This document shows positions 1-8,538 of a DNA stretch of 36,020 nucleotides, piece by piece. The notes under the pieces are model-generated. The model had not been told where the DNA came from. It ran no database searches and saw nothing but the letters and a program-made list of their open reading frames with translations. Source of the stretch: DASTGO01 sp035719045 (GTDB lineage Bacteria; Actinomycetota; Actinomycetes; Actinomycetales; Kineosporiaceae); assembly GCA_035719045.1 (NCBI GenBank), contig DASTGO010000030.1:1-36020 (forward strand). Reading direction: 5' to 3'. The first letter of the stretch is position 1, and every line of letters begins with the position of its first letter. The position numbers were made by a program, and so were the translations under genes.

Positions 1-351
1 GTCCGCGCCACCGAAGTTGAAGTTGCCGCGGGAACCCTCCGTGGCATCCCACTTCATCTCGTTCTCGGGCGTGATCATCCCGAACTCGCGGTTGGCGATA
101 TCGGTGTACCGGGCATCACTCATCCGGCCCGCCGCGATCGCTGTACCGAAGTACCGGCCGGACCCGGCCGCCGCCCCGCCCAACGTGCCGGGATCACCGG
201 TCACCGCCTGGGCCACCGCGGCGGTCAGGGAGCCCACCACGACCGCAGCCGTGGCTATGGCCGCCACGCGGCGGCGTCGCGACCAGCCCTGGGCCGCACC
301 GCCGGACCTCCCTCCCGTCGTACTACGGTTGGTGACCCTGTGACGTCTCAT
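1..351 (-). CDS. GH10 endo-1,4-beta-xylanase, N-terminal part (runs off the window start)
   Basis: The minus strand opens at an ATG (349-351) and reads 117 codons to the window edge without a stop, so the 3' part is missing. Residues 1-50 form a Tat/Sec-like signal: a basic stretch with repeated Arg, then an Ala/Val-rich hydrophobic core ending near AVAQA. The mature start carries LGGAAAGSGRYFGTAI, then ANREFGMITPENEMKWDATE and FNFGGAD. These are hallmarks of glycoside hydrolase family 10, whose N-terminus includes the TPENEMKW substrate-binding segment. The product should be an exported xylanase; its catalytic glutamates lie outside the window. A GAGGGG stretch about 9 bases before the ATG serves as ribosome binding site. 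With the GH5 cellulase at 16-18 kb it suggests growth on plant polysaccharides. Family assignment is firm; substrate is inferred. Confidence 0.9.
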   Translation of the reverse strand, partial: MRRHRVTNRSTTGGRSGGAAQGWSRRRRVAAIATAAVVVGSLTAAVAQAVTGDPGTLGGAAAGSGRYFGTAIAAGRMSDARYTDIANREFGMITPENEMKWDATEGSRGNFNFGGAD

Positions 352-559
352 CGTGAAATCCCCTCGCTGGAACCCGAATCGGGCGTTTCGCCTGGGCGTT
401 CTACGAAGAGATCTGAAACTGGGACCGAAAGGGTTGCCCTCGGATGTCGACCTGTTGCGGGGTTCTGGGCCGGACGGTGCCGGGCGGCGCACCCCACGGC
501 TCGACCTGCCCGAGCGGTCGGAGCCGGAAGCGGAACCGGATCATCCGGCGATCATCCCG

Positions 560-1099
560 TCAGGACGATGCATCCTCGTGACGGTGGGTGCATGCTTCCC
601 GGGGTTTCTGTGACCGGTTGGGAGTCGTGACGGCGGGGGCAGCGGGGTCCGGGCCGCCGTCCGCCGGGGTGACCGGCCGCAGGAGCTGGGTCAGTTCCAT
701 CGGCAGGGGGAAGACGACGGTGGTTCGTTGGCCGCCGAGCTCGAGCAGGGTCTACAGATAGCGCAGCTGCAGCGAGGTGGGATTGCGGGAGAGGATCTGC
801 GCGGCGTCGAGGAGCCGCTGGGATGCCTGGTACTCGCCCTCGGCGTTGATGACCTTCGCCCGGCGTTCCCGTTCGGCCAGGAGGGTGTCCAGGTCGGCGC
901 GGCCGAGGACGGACCGCAGGGTGGTCTGGGCGATCTGGGAGGTCGCCACCGGGAAGGCCTCGACCGCCGTCACGGCCAGCGCCGGGTCGGTCACCCTGAA
1001 GTAGGCGACCGCGTTGACCCGGGCCGGCACATTATCCCGGGTGATCACTTCCTGGGGCGGGATGGTCATCGTGATGGTGCGCAGGTCGACGCGGGTCAT
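560..1099 (-). pseudogene. Slipin (stomatin/SPFH band-7) gene remnant
   Basis: The frame from 1099 downward encodes VDLRTITMTIPPQEVITRDN, SQIAQTTLRSVLG and RRAKVINAEGE, which are diagnostic slipin segments. Three lesions are visible. (1) The membrane anchor and first part of the SPFH domain are absent; upstream codons are unrelated. (2) LLAERE is joined directly to RRAKVINAEGE, removing the roughly 45-50 residues slipins carry there; the junction lies within repeated AERE/ERER codons, as expected for a slippage deletion. (3) A TAG at 752-754 replaces the Gln of LRYLQTLLE; past it the frame continues with the normal TLLELGGQRTTVVFPLP ending and stops at 560. Intact slipins are membrane scaffold proteins. 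This copy is unlikely to make a functional one. It lies directly downstream of norB. Confidence 0.85.
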
Positions 1100-1222
1100 C
1101 CGGTGTGGTCCACCGGTGCCCCACCGGGGTCCAGGGAGGTCGCCGCGGGGCTCTCTCCCGGCCCGGGCTGTCCGGCCGTCGCGCTGCGGGACCGGCCGGC
1201 GACGGGTGCCGGGGTCCGGTGG

Positions 1223-3571
1223 TCATGGGCGGGTCAGGGGGTCGTCGGCGCCGGCCTCCACCGGTTCGTGGATCTGGGTGAAGAGGGTCTCGTGGTGTTC
1301 GGTGAGGGTCAGCGGCCTGACCCGGTAGCGGACCCCGAGCCAGCAGATCCACAGGAACGGCAGGATCCCGCCGACGATGAACAGCACATCGCCGGGCAGC
1401 CGCATCCATTCGAAGATGCTGTTGGCGGGATTGGTGATGTAGTTCAGCTGCCGGGCGGCGAAGTAGCCGCGGTCGACGGACTCGTACAGCTGCCGCACCC
1501 CCAACGGCAGGAGGGTGGCGAAGCACATCCAGGCCAGGCCGATGTTGGTGGACCAGAAGGAGATCCTGGCGAGGCGGTCGGGCCAGCGGTCCTCCGGGAT
1601 CAGGTAGCGCAGGCAGAACATGGCCAGCCCGAGGGCAAGCATCCCGTAGACGCCCATCATCGCCGCATGGGCGTGGTTGGCGGTCAGCGCGGTGCCGATC
1701 TCGAAGTAGGACACGATCGGGAGATTGACCAGGAACCCGAACACGCCGGCGCCCAGGAAGTTCCAGAACCCCACGGCGACCAGGAACATCACCGCCCAGC
1801 GGTGCGGGAACGGGGTCGAGGACCGGGCTTCCTGCCGGGCCCCCAACTGGAGGAACGACCAGGCCTCGACGGTGAGGAAGGTCAGCGGGATGACCTCGGC
1901 GGCGGAGAAGAACGCACCCAGGGCCATCGTCTCGGCGGCGGTGCCGGAGAAGTACAGGTGGTGCATGGTGCCGATCACCCCGCCGACGGAGTACAGCAGG
2001 ATGTCCAGGTAGACCACCGTCAGGGCGACGCGTTCCCGGACGACGCCGAGCAGGACGAACACGTAGGCGACCAGCACGGTGGTGAAGATCTCCAGGAAGT
2101 CCTCCACCCACAGGTGCACCACCATGAACCGCCAGAAGTCCGCGACGGCGTAGGTCGCGTCGGAGGTGGTCAACAGGCCCACGGCGTAGAACGCGGGGAT
2201 CGCCAACGCGGTGAACAGGAACAGCCAGGGCAGGTTGCCCCGGGACTCGCCCGGGAGCCGGCTGCGCAGGCCACGGAACAGGATCGCCGCCCAGACCACG
2301 AGGCCGAGCGTGAGCAGCACCTGCCACAGCCGGCCCAGGTCCAGGTACTCCCAGCCCTGCATCCCGATCAGCGACAGGGCCCGGGGGAGGATCCCCCAGA
2401 TGCTCAAGGCCTCCCCGATCAGGCTGCCGAAGACCACCACGGCCAGCGCGCCGAGCAGGCTGTAGGCCAGCCAGTGCTGCCGTCGCGGCTCCCGTCCGGC
2501 GACGATCGGAGCCAGGAAGATGCCGGCGGCCAGGAACGACGTCGCCGTCCAGAAGATCGACAGCTGCACGTGCCAGGTCCGGACCAGGTTGTAGGGCAGT
2601 ACCTGGGCCAGATCGATCCCGAAGAAGTTGGTCACGTCGGCGCGGTAGTGCTCGCTCGCGGCCCCGACCAGGGTCTGCACCAGCGCCAGCAGCCCGACCA
2701 CGAGGAAGAACCAGGCACAGGCCCGTTGTGCCGGGGTGAGTGCGACGTCGCTGGGCGCCCGGAAGGAGATGGACTCCGCTTGCCGTCCCCGCCAGCCCAG
2801 CCGGTAGCCCCACCGGCCGAACACGGCGAACAGGGCCCCGATGCCGGCCAGCAGGGCGATCAGCGACAGCACGCTCCACACCACGGCATTGGCGGTGGGG
2901 GCGTTGCCCACCAGCGGTTCCGGCGGCCAGGAGTTGGTGTAGCTGTAGTCCTTGCCCGGGCGCAGGGCCGCCGCAGCCCAGGCACTCCAGGCGAAGTAGG
3001 CCGTCAACTGGTGGATCTGGGCCGCGTCGGTGATCGCCCCGGCCCGCAGGCCCTTGTCCGTGCGCGGATCGCCGAAGTAGTCGCGGTAGTGGCCCTCCAG
3101 TTGGGTGAACGCGGCGGCCTGGGCCGGGGTGAAGGTCAGGGTCCGCGTTGCCGGGTCGTACCGGTTGGTCGTGAAGTCCGTGATCGTCTGCGCGGCGGCG
3201 GTGTCCGAGCCGGCACCACCGTGCTCATGCCGCACGATCTGGGCGGCGCGGTGCAGATAGTCGGCGGTGAAGTCCGGTCCCAGATAGGCGCCGTGCCCGA
3301 AGATCGACCCGTACTCCATCAATCCGTTGTGCAGGAACGACTCCTGGCCGGCGCGCACATCTGCGCCGGTGAACAGCGGGCGGCCGTCGGAGGTCACGAC
3401 CTGGTCGGGGATCGGCGGATCCGCGGCGTAGGCGCGGTAGGCCAGCACCCCGAGCACCGCGAACCCGCACAGCAGCACCAGGGCGCAGGCCTGGATCCAC
3501 CCTCGGGAGATCTGGAGCTCCCGCCGTCCCTGCCGCGGTCTCGACGTCTCCGCCGGGATCGAGGTCCCCAT
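1223..3571 (-). CDS. norB: Quinol-dependent nitric oxide reductase (qNorB/NorZ type)
   Basis: 782 residues, the usual size for single-subunit qNOR, which reduces two NO to N2O with electrons from quinol in the cytoplasmic membrane. The N-terminus has one membrane helix (about 26-47), then the long periplasmic domain typical of qNorB with DVRAGQESFLHNGLMEYGSIFGHGAY. From about 230 onward there are some 12 more helices of the heme-copper oxidase fold. Metal and heme ligands are visible: H334 (WHVQLS), H486 (VVHLWVE), H537-H538 (MHHLYF) and H633/H635 (NHAHAAMMG). The Glu of HLWVED and EIFTT segments fits the NOR non-heme iron site. It lacks a c-type heme CxxCH, separating it from cNorB. It stands alone, without norD/norQ or a visible NO sensor, which fits a detoxifying role. 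The downstream slipin is broken. Confidence 0.95.
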   Translation of the reverse strand: MGTSIPAETSRPRQGRRELQISRGWIQACALVLLCGFAVLGVLAYRAYAADPPIPDQVVTSDGRPLFTGADVRAGQESFLHNGLMEYGSIFGHGAYLGPDFTADYLHRAAQIVRHEHGGAGSDTAAAQTITDFTTNRYDPATRTLTFTPAQAAAFTQLEGHYRDYFGDPRTDKGLRAGAITDAAQIHQLTAYFAWSAWAAAALRPGKDYSYTNSWPPEPLVGNAPTANAVVWSVLSLIALLAGIGALFAVFGRWGYRLGWRGRQAESISFRAPSDVALTPAQRACAWFFLVVGLLALVQTLVGAASEHYRADVTNFFGIDLAQVLPYNLVRTWHVQLSIFWTATSFLAAGIFLAPIVAGREPRRQHWLAYSLLGALAVVVFGSLIGEALSIWGILPRALSLIGMQGWEYLDLGRLWQVLLTLGLVVWAAILFRGLRSRLPGESRGNLPWLFLFTALAIPAFYAVGLLTTSDATYAVADFWRFMVVHLWVEDFLEIFTTVLVAYVFVLLGVVRERVALTVVYLDILLYSVGGVIGTMHHLYFSGTAAETMALGAFFSAAEVIPLTFLTVEAWSFLQLGARQEARSSTPFPHRWAVMFLVAVGFWNFLGAGVFGFLVNLPIVSYFEIGTALTANHAHAAMMGVYGMLALGLAMFCLRYLIPEDRWPDRLARISFWSTNIGLAWMCFATLLPLGVRQLYESVDRGYFAARQLNYITNPANSIFEWMRLPGDVLFIVGGILPFLWICWLGVRYRVRPLTLTEHHETLFTQIHEPVEAGADDPLTRP

Positions 3572-3643
3572 CGGCCGCCACCTCCGATAGACGACGCCTG
3601 GAGCCGCGCGGGCGGCACGCGGCCAGTTCCAGGCATACCGCCT

Positions 3644-4462
3644 TCACCGCAACGTGCCACTCCGCCTGGCAGGTGGAGGGGCCGGGGGGCGGGGGACGTG
3701 GTCCTGCCGTTCCCGGTCGACGGCCCGGGCGATATCGGGGGTGACCGGGGTGAGGATGTACCCGTCCGTGACGGTGCCGAGGACGCGGACGGCGTGCGGC
3801 GCGAGGCGGGAGTAGCGGGCGATGTAGGCGCAGACCACCGCGTCCAGGGTGTCCTCGACCCTGCGCAGTTGCGCCTTGGTGGCCGCGCCGGCGATGGTGG
3901 CGCGGATCCGGGGCCAGTCCGGGCTGGAGGCGACGTCGAAGGGGACTTCGGCGCCGGTCAGCGACTCCAGGAGGTCCGCGAGCCTTGCCATCTGGCCGCG
4001 CAGGTGTGCCAGATCCCGGCCGGGCTTGTTCTTGTAGGTCAGCACCGTGGGCAGGTGGAACAGGCTGACCAGTGCCGGATGCGGGTAGACCTCCGACGCC
4101 CGCCGGTCCCCGCCTGAGTCGGGGTCGATGTCGAGGCCGAGTGCGGCCGCCAGACGTCCGGCCCGGGTTCCGGCCGCGAAGTGCGGGTTGGCGGTGTTGG
4201 CGGCATGGCAGGAGGCGTGGAACCGTCCGAAGTGCCGACCCACCAGGCGCTCGCAGTCCCGGGCGCCGCCGGGATTGGGGACCACGATCGGCGCATCGAT
4301 CGCCACCAGGCACGGCCCGCCGACCCAGGGGGACAGCCACGCGGAGATCTCCTCGTCCGTGCGAACCTGGGTGGCCGCCAGCAGGTCCCCCTGCGGTCCC
4401 GCCACGGCCAGGCCCGTCGGCGACTTCTGCCCCCACGCCAGATCGATGCCCACGTCGAACAC
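3644..4462 (-). CDS. DUF429 family protein (RNase H-like fold)
   Basis: 272 residues from a GTG (4460-4462) with GGAGGA 7 bases upstream; longer in-frame starts lack both homology and a ribosome site. The protein begins FDVGIDLAWGQKSPTGLAV, a nucleotide-binding-like first strand, followed by VAIDAPIVVPNPGGARDCER, EVYPHPALVSLF, YKNKPGRD and a final DTLDAVVCAYIARY. These are conserved blocks of DUF429, a predicted RNase H-like nuclease family of unknown function. The acidic residues in GIDLAW, AIDAP and DALD are candidates for metal binding. It follows norB's promoter region on the same strand but is separated by about 70 bp, so co-transcription is uncertain. Confidence 0.85.
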   Translation of the reverse strand: MFDVGIDLAWGQKSPTGLAVAGPQGDLLAATQVRTDEEISAWLSPWVGGPCLVAIDAPIVVPNPGGARDCERLVGRHFGRFHASCHAANTANPHFAAGTRAGRLAAALGLDIDPDSGGDRRASEVYPHPALVSLFHLPTVLTYKNKPGRDLAHLRGQMARLADLLESLTGAEVPFDVASSPDWPRIRATIAGAATKAQLRRVEDTLDAVVCAYIARYSRLAPHAVRVLGTVTDGYILTPVTPDIARAVDRERQDHVPRPPAPPPARRSGTLR

Positions 4463-4533
4463 GGCCCCGTCCTCCGATCCGGTGGCGACCCGCCGGCCTG
4501 GCGCGTTCCGGCCGGCCGGAGGCGTCCTGCCGC

Positions 4534-4950
4534 CTACTGCTGGGGGTGTCGATAGCGCAGGGTCACGTCGTGCCGGCCATCGCTGACGGTCAGTTCGACC
4601 GTGCCGGTGATCCCCACCAGGCCGTCCGTGCCCGACCCGGGAACGATCTCGTAGTGCAGGACGGAGGCGCCCTCGCTCATCGTGCCGAACTGCTGAAGGG
4701 CGAAGGTGCCTGCACGCCCGTCCACCGACCCCTCGAAGACCTCCAACGCGACGTAGCCCGCGTTCCCCGACTGCGGGTCTCCGGCGGAGAGCATGAAGCC
4801 GCGGCTCGATCCCGCCATCCCGCCCGTCCACACCTTCGTGAAGTCGAACCGGCCGGTGCGGTCCAGTTCGGCGGTGCCGGGGGTCAGGTCGATGGTGAAC
4901 TCGGCGGTGGTTCGGCCAGATTCGGCAGCTGCGATGGGATCGACGTCCAT
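4534..4950 (-). CDS. DUF3224 domain protein
   Basis: 138 residues if started at ATG 4948-4950; a TTG-ATG pair 63 bases upstream would add an unconserved leader. The sequence runs TTAEFTIDLTPGTAELDRTGRFDFTKVWTGG, then GDPQSGNAGYVALEVFEGSVDGRAGTFALQQFGTM and a C-terminal GLVGITGTVEL strand, which is the DUF3224 pattern. Such proteins are small cytosolic beta-barrel-like folds (allene-oxide-cyclase-like) with no established role. No signal peptide or membrane segment is seen. It sits between DUF429 and a reductase on the same strand, but each gene has its own gap. Confidence 0.8.
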   Translation of the reverse strand: MDVDPIAAAESGRTTAEFTIDLTPGTAELDRTGRFDFTKVWTGGMAGSSRGFMLSAGDPQSGNAGYVALEVFEGSVDGRAGTFALQQFGTMSEGASVLHYEIVPGSGTDGLVGITGTVELTVSDGRHDVTLRYRHPQQ

Positions 4951-5074
4951 GACCCTGACTGTAGGGCCGGGGATCCCGATCGGGAGAGGCGCACCTGTGG
5001 CGCCCGTCATCAACTGCCGACGGCCACGGCGAGGTCCAGGCCCACCAGACCCGGCGCAGATGCCAGCGGCGGAC

Positions 5075-5632
5075 CTAACGGTGCCGGCGGTACCGCAGCC
5101 CGACCGTTCCGTTGCTGAACTCGGTGCTGGAGATCAGGTCGAGCCGGTAGTTCTTGGGGACGTCAGTGAACAGCCGGGTGCCCTCGCCCGCGACGTAGGG
5201 GTGCACGTCCAGGCGGAACTCGTCGATCAGGTCGAGCCACATGAGCGACCGCCAGAGGCGGACGCCGCCCCAGACCACGATGTGGCCGTCGCCGCCCTGC
5301 CTGAGCCTGTCGATCTCTTCCTCCGTGTCACCGGCGGCGATGGTGGTGTTGGCCCACCCGGCCGTCTCCAGGGTCCGGGAGAAGACGACCTTGCGTGCGG
5401 GGTTCAGGATGGGGGAGAAGGGATGGTCGGCCGTCGCCAGGGCCGCGGCCATGCCCTCGTAGGTGGTGCGGCCCATGACGTGCGCGTGCGCGCTCCGGTA
5501 GAGGTCGGTCTTCTGCTTCATGTCCGCCGGGTCGACGGGCAGGCCGAAGCAGAACCGCCAGTAGTCCGTCTCCTCGTCGGCGAGGAGGCCGTCCAGCGAG
5601 TACATGAACACCCACACGATCACCTTGCGCAT
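5075..5632 (-). CDS. Dihydrofolate reductase / RibD C-terminal family protein
   Basis: 185 residues from ATG 5630-5632, with GGAG about 9 bases upstream. Blocks MRKVIVWVFMYSLDGLLA, HVMGRTTYEGMA, KVVFSRTLE and HIVVWGGVRLWRSL match the RibD C-terminal reductase fold: GRTTYE binds NADPH, and the later GG motif helps bind the dinucleotide. Actinomycetes carry many such paralogues, mostly of unknown substrate, and this one is unlikely to be the housekeeping FolA. It is single-domain and lacks the deaminase half of RibD. About 200 bp of non-coding sequence follows on its upstream side before the terminator at 5823. Confidence 0.85.
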   Translation of the reverse strand: MRKVIVWVFMYSLDGLLADEETDYWRFCFGLPVDPADMKQKTDLYRSAHAHVMGRTTYEGMAAALATADHPFSPILNPARKVVFSRTLETAGWANTTIAAGDTEEEIDRLRQGGDGHIVVWGGVRLWRSLMWLDLIDEFRLDVHPYVAGEGTRLFTDVPKNYRLDLISSTEFSNGTVGLRYRRHR

Positions 5633-5822
5633 CTTCAGGACTCCAAGGTCTCGGGCCGTCCGGCGCCCGTGCCTGCGTGGGACGCGGAGGGTGCGCCGCC
5701 CCCGCCGTGCGTCGCGGCGTCGGTGAGCTGTCGCTCGCCCTTCAGACACTCTCGCGCTTCGCAGACCCTCGCGCGTCAGGGCGGCGGCGCGTGGGCCGGG
5801 CGCGGCCACCGGCAGCGGGGTG

Positions 5823-5863
5823 GGCCGGTCGGGACGGGGGACCGGCTCCCGTCCCGACCGGCC
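5823..5863 (-). terminator. Strong hairpin terminator after the DUF6745-like gene
   Basis: Two 16-base arms (5823-5838 and 5848-5863) are perfectly complementary around a 9-base loop. The hairpin starts 17 bases beyond the stop codon at 5880. It has no U-tract, as is common for terminators in high-GC actinomycetes. Confidence 0.75.
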
Positions 5864-5879
5864 GTTCGGTCCCCTCCGG

Positions 5880-6758
5880 TCAGGTGAGGGCGGGGTTCCA
5901 GCCGTCGCGGTAGGTGATGCCGTGCGGGGCCGGGCCGACCTCGTCGTACCAGGTGTGCGGGACGGAGCGGGTGTACAGGGTGGCGGGTCGTTCGACCACG
6001 ACGCAGACCCGCTCGCCGGGCCACCACCAGCCACAGGAACGGGCCAACGCCGCCCAGTGCTGGAAGTGGGTGGCCGCGTCCGGGTCGTAGCGGGCCAGGC
6101 CCACCCGGCACAGCATGTCGTAGTAGGCGATCCAGGCGGCGTCCTGCTGGCCGTACCAGCACACCGGCGCAGGATCCTCGCGTGTGCCGAGGCGGTCGCG
6201 GACGCGGTGGGCGAGGCGATGCGCGAGGCTGCGGTGCAGGGCGACCCGGACGCCCCGGTGCAGTACCAGGGCCAGCGGGGTGCCGTCGCGCAGGGCGTCC
6301 AGGGGCGGCCGTTCGGGCCAGGGGTCGCCGCGCTTGGTCCTGCGCATCGGCGACAGTTCGGGATCGGTGTGGACGGCCCCGGCGCTGAGGGCGGCCCGCA
6401 GTTGGGAGGAGAGGGTGGCCAGGTCGCTGGCCAGCGGTGTCGGAGTCGGTGGGTGCGGGTCGCGGACCCAGCCGTACAGCCGGCCGAGAGTGGGCAGTCC
6501 GCCGATCAGGGGGAGAGCGGCGGCAGGGGAGTCGACCCAGACGAAAGCCGGTGTCGGCCGGCCGGTCCGGGCGTAGAGCGCGCTGAGATGGTGTTCACTG
6601 CTGGGACGGTCGGCGGGCTGGGTGGACACGCCGTGGTCCAGCCATTCGCTGCGGATCTTGACGGCGTCCCGCCACAGTTCGACGGCGCGGTCGTGAGCGC
6701 GGTCCGGAACGTGGACAGGGGCGTGGGAGGCGGCGGTGAGCCGCGGGGGCGCGATCAA
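5880..6758 (-). CDS. DUF6745-like protein of unknown function
   Basis: About 292 residues from a TTG at 6758; no convincing ribosome site is seen, and longer in-frame starts exist upstream, so the N-terminus is uncertain. The recognisable part is the C-terminal half: VCWYGQQDAAWIAYYDMLCRVG, HFQHWAALARSCGWWWPGERVCVVVERP and HGITYRDGWNP. This Trp/Cys/His-rich pattern is what I know from actinomycete DUF6745 proteins, often found as paralogues. The N-terminal RAVELWRDAVKIRSEWLDHGVSTQPADRPSSE fits the same family. No membrane segment or known catalytic motif is visible. It diverges from the gene at 6927 across a 168-bp intergenic region. Confidence 0.7.
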   Translation of the reverse strand: MIAPPRLTAASHAPVHVPDRAHDRAVELWRDAVKIRSEWLDHGVSTQPADRPSSEHHLSALYARTGRPTPAFVWVDSPAAALPLIGGLPTLGRLYGWVRDPHPPTPTPLASDLATLSSQLRAALSAGAVHTDPELSPMRRTKRGDPWPERPPLDALRDGTPLALVLHRGVRVALHRSLAHRLAHRVRDRLGTREDPAPVCWYGQQDAAWIAYYDMLCRVGLARYDPDAATHFQHWAALARSCGWWWPGERVCVVVERPATLYTRSVPHTWYDEVGPAPHGITYRDGWNPALT

Positions 6759-6926
6759 CGCGCGAGGGCGTAGCCGCCCTTCCTGAGGGAGATCATGTGC
6801 TGATACTGGCCCGTTCGGCCCACTGCACGCAACCACGCCGGGCGACGGGGACGCCGCGCCACTACGATCTGAGGGATTCCTCGTACGGTGAGACCGGTGC
6901 GGTCGGTCGGCGCGTCGGAGGTGCTT

Positions 6927-7391
6927 GTGCCGCAGGTAGTCGACTTTCAGGCCGTGTCCACCGCGGGACTGGAATCCTCCCCGGTGGCGCAGGCCCTGGC
7001 GGGCCTGAGGGCCAATGAGGCCCGCTACTTCAAGAACAAGTACGACCACGTCTTCGCCGTCACCCCTGCGGCTGAGGCGACGGAGACGATCGACTGGGTG
7101 CACGGGATCCTCATGAGCGAACGTGACATCGTCATCGGGTCCCGCCCGCTCGAAGCGACGGCTTTCGTCGCCGACGGAATCCGGTTCGCCTACGTGTTCT
7201 ACGAGTCCGGGCTCGCGATCAACGTGATGTACGCGATCGAGGACGGGGCGAAACGGGCCGTGGGCTTCAAGCTCGCGGAAGGGATGCCGGTTCCCGACGA
7301 GCTCGCGACGAAGTTCAGGTTCGCCACCCAGAAGTCCAAGCTGGCCGGAACCATCCGTGGCTCCTACTTCGTGATCAAGGGCGAGTACTGA
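6927..7391 (+). CDS. Conserved-looking hypothetical protein
   Basis: 154 residues from GTG 6927, chosen because GGAGG lies 5 bases upstream; an upstream in-frame ATG at 6888 has no such site. I do not recognise the family. The composition is clearly that of a real protein: soluble, balanced charge, with segments RANEARYFKNKYDHVFAVTP and FVADGIRFAYVFYESGLAIN, and a basic end KLAGTIRGSYFVIKGEY. A TACGAT at 6863-6868 could be a -10 element, without a clear -35. It has no membrane helix or signal. The next gene starts 64 bp downstream on the same strand. Confidence 0.7.
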   Translation: MPQVVDFQAVSTAGLESSPVAQALAGLRANEARYFKNKYDHVFAVTPAAEATETIDWVHGILMSERDIVIGSRPLEATAFVADGIRFAYVFYESGLAINVMYAIEDGAKRAVGFKLAEGMPVPDELATKFRFATQKSKLAGTIRGSYFVIKGEY

Positions 7392-7455
7392 CCCGAGTGC
7401 CGGTCGGTGCCTTGAACCCGGTCAGGTGTCGGCAGCTTCCTGCCAGGATGCCGTC

Positions 7456-8430
7456 ATGGACGTGGTGGACGATCCGGTACTGGGACGGCTGCTGGCCCTG
7501 CGGCGGCACCAGCAGGACGGGAAACGGTCACCGCACAAGCCGCTGTTGGCGCTGCTGGCGCTGGGGCAGTTGGCCGCCACAGGATCCAGCCAGTTGCGGT
7601 GGAGTGCCGTCGAGCAGCGGTTGGGCCGGCTGATCGCCGACTACGGTCCCCCGTCGGGGACGGCGCAGGCGCAGGCGGCGGCGTATCCCTTCACCCGGCT
7701 GAGGTCGGACGGGGTGTGGACGCTGAGTTCGAACGTGCCGATGGACCGGGTCAGGCCGTTGACCGACCTGGACGTGGTGGGCCGGTTGGACCCCGCGATC
7801 GAGGCCCGACTGGTCGACCCCGACGTCTTGTACGCAGTGGCCCGGGCCCTGGTCGAGGCGGAGTTCCCGCCCACGATCGCCTCAGACGTCCTGGTCGATG
7901 TCGGGCTGGACCCCGATCAGGCCGCGGGACCCACCGCAGCCGCGACCGCAGCGGCGGTTCCCGGGCAGCGCAGGCGCAACGGCGGGTGGCCCGGCCTGGT
8001 GCTCACCGCCTGGGACCGGCAGTGCGCGTTCTGCGGGTTCGACGGCCAACTCGGGTACGGATCGGTGGGGATCGAGGCCGCGCACATCTGGTGGTTCACC
8101 TACGGCGGTCCGGACGCCCTCGACAACGGCCTGGCCCTGTGCGCCCTGCACCACAAGTTGTTCGACCGTGGAGCCCTCGGCCTGACCCGGGACCACCGGA
8201 TCAAGGTGTCCGGTCATTTCACCGCCCGCACCCCCGTCGGCCGGCAGGTGTACGCGCTCGCCGGCCAGCGCCTGCGACCTCGGCCGGGGACGCCCCTACC
8301 CGCCGCCGAGTACCTGGTCTGGCATGACCGTGAGGTCTTCAAGGGCAGCGCAGGCAGTGCTGCCCGGCCAGGCCGGAGAGGTCTGCCGGCCTCGCCTGCG
8401 GCCAGCGGTGAAGGGCGTGCCGGTGGGTGA
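7456..8430 (+). CDS. SBD-HNH endonuclease, probable phosphorothioate-dependent (type IV) restriction enzyme
   Basis: 324 residues from ATG 7456, with AGGA 7 bases upstream. Residues 1-165 resemble the sulfur-binding domain (SBD) of ScoMcrA-type enzymes: GKRSPHKPLLALLALGQL (S25-P26-H27-K28-P29) followed by DYGPP and YPFTRLRSDGVW (77-88). These conserved blocks include residues that read the phosphorothioate backbone in known SBDs. Residues 170-245 form an HNH nuclease: C190-x2-C193 zinc knuckle, GIEAAHIWWF (H210), DNGLALCALHHKLFD (N224, C229, H232-H233). The SRA domain of ScoMcrA is absent, as in the shorter SBD-HNH enzymes. Such enzymes cut DNA modified by Dnd systems; no dnd genes lie in the window, so it would guard against modified foreign DNA. 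The tail after about 300 is low-complexity. PT specificity is inferred. Confidence 0.8.
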   Translation: MDVVDDPVLGRLLALRRHQQDGKRSPHKPLLALLALGQLAATGSSQLRWSAVEQRLGRLIADYGPPSGTAQAQAAAYPFTRLRSDGVWTLSSNVPMDRVRPLTDLDVVGRLDPAIEARLVDPDVLYAVARALVEAEFPPTIASDVLVDVGLDPDQAAGPTAAATAAAVPGQRRRNGGWPGLVLTAWDRQCAFCGFDGQLGYGSVGIEAAHIWWFTYGGPDALDNGLALCALHHKLFDRGALGLTRDHRIKVSGHFTARTPVGRQVYALAGQRLRPRPGTPLPAAEYLVWHDREVFKGSAGSAARPGRRGLPASPAASGEGRAGG

Positions 8431-8481
8431 ACCACGTGGGTGGCCCGGCACGAGGTCGGTTCACCGCGGCGGTGGGGTCCG

Positions 8482-8523
8482 GGCGCCGGGAACCCTCCAC
8501 GGGTGGTGGGTTCCCGGCGCCCG
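8482..8523. terminator. Bidirectional hairpin between the convergent HNH and rsr genes
   Basis: Perfect 15-base arms at 8482-8496 and 8509-8523 flank a 12-base loop. The hairpin lies 51 bases after the HNH stop and 15 bases after the rsr stop on the other strand, so it could serve both genes. No U-tract is present. Confidence 0.75.
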
Positions 8524-8538
8524 CCGGTTGCCGCGCGA

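Noticed and set aside
352..600. LacI-type operator for the xylanase
   Set aside because: Half-site-like CGAAA and GAAAC strings are present upstream, but they do not form a convincing palindrome.
728..4117. Very long plus-strand open frame
   Set aside because: It is antisense to norB, DUF429 and the slipin remnant. Its composition (repeated Gly/Gln/Asp/Pro without domains) is that of a high-GC shadow frame.
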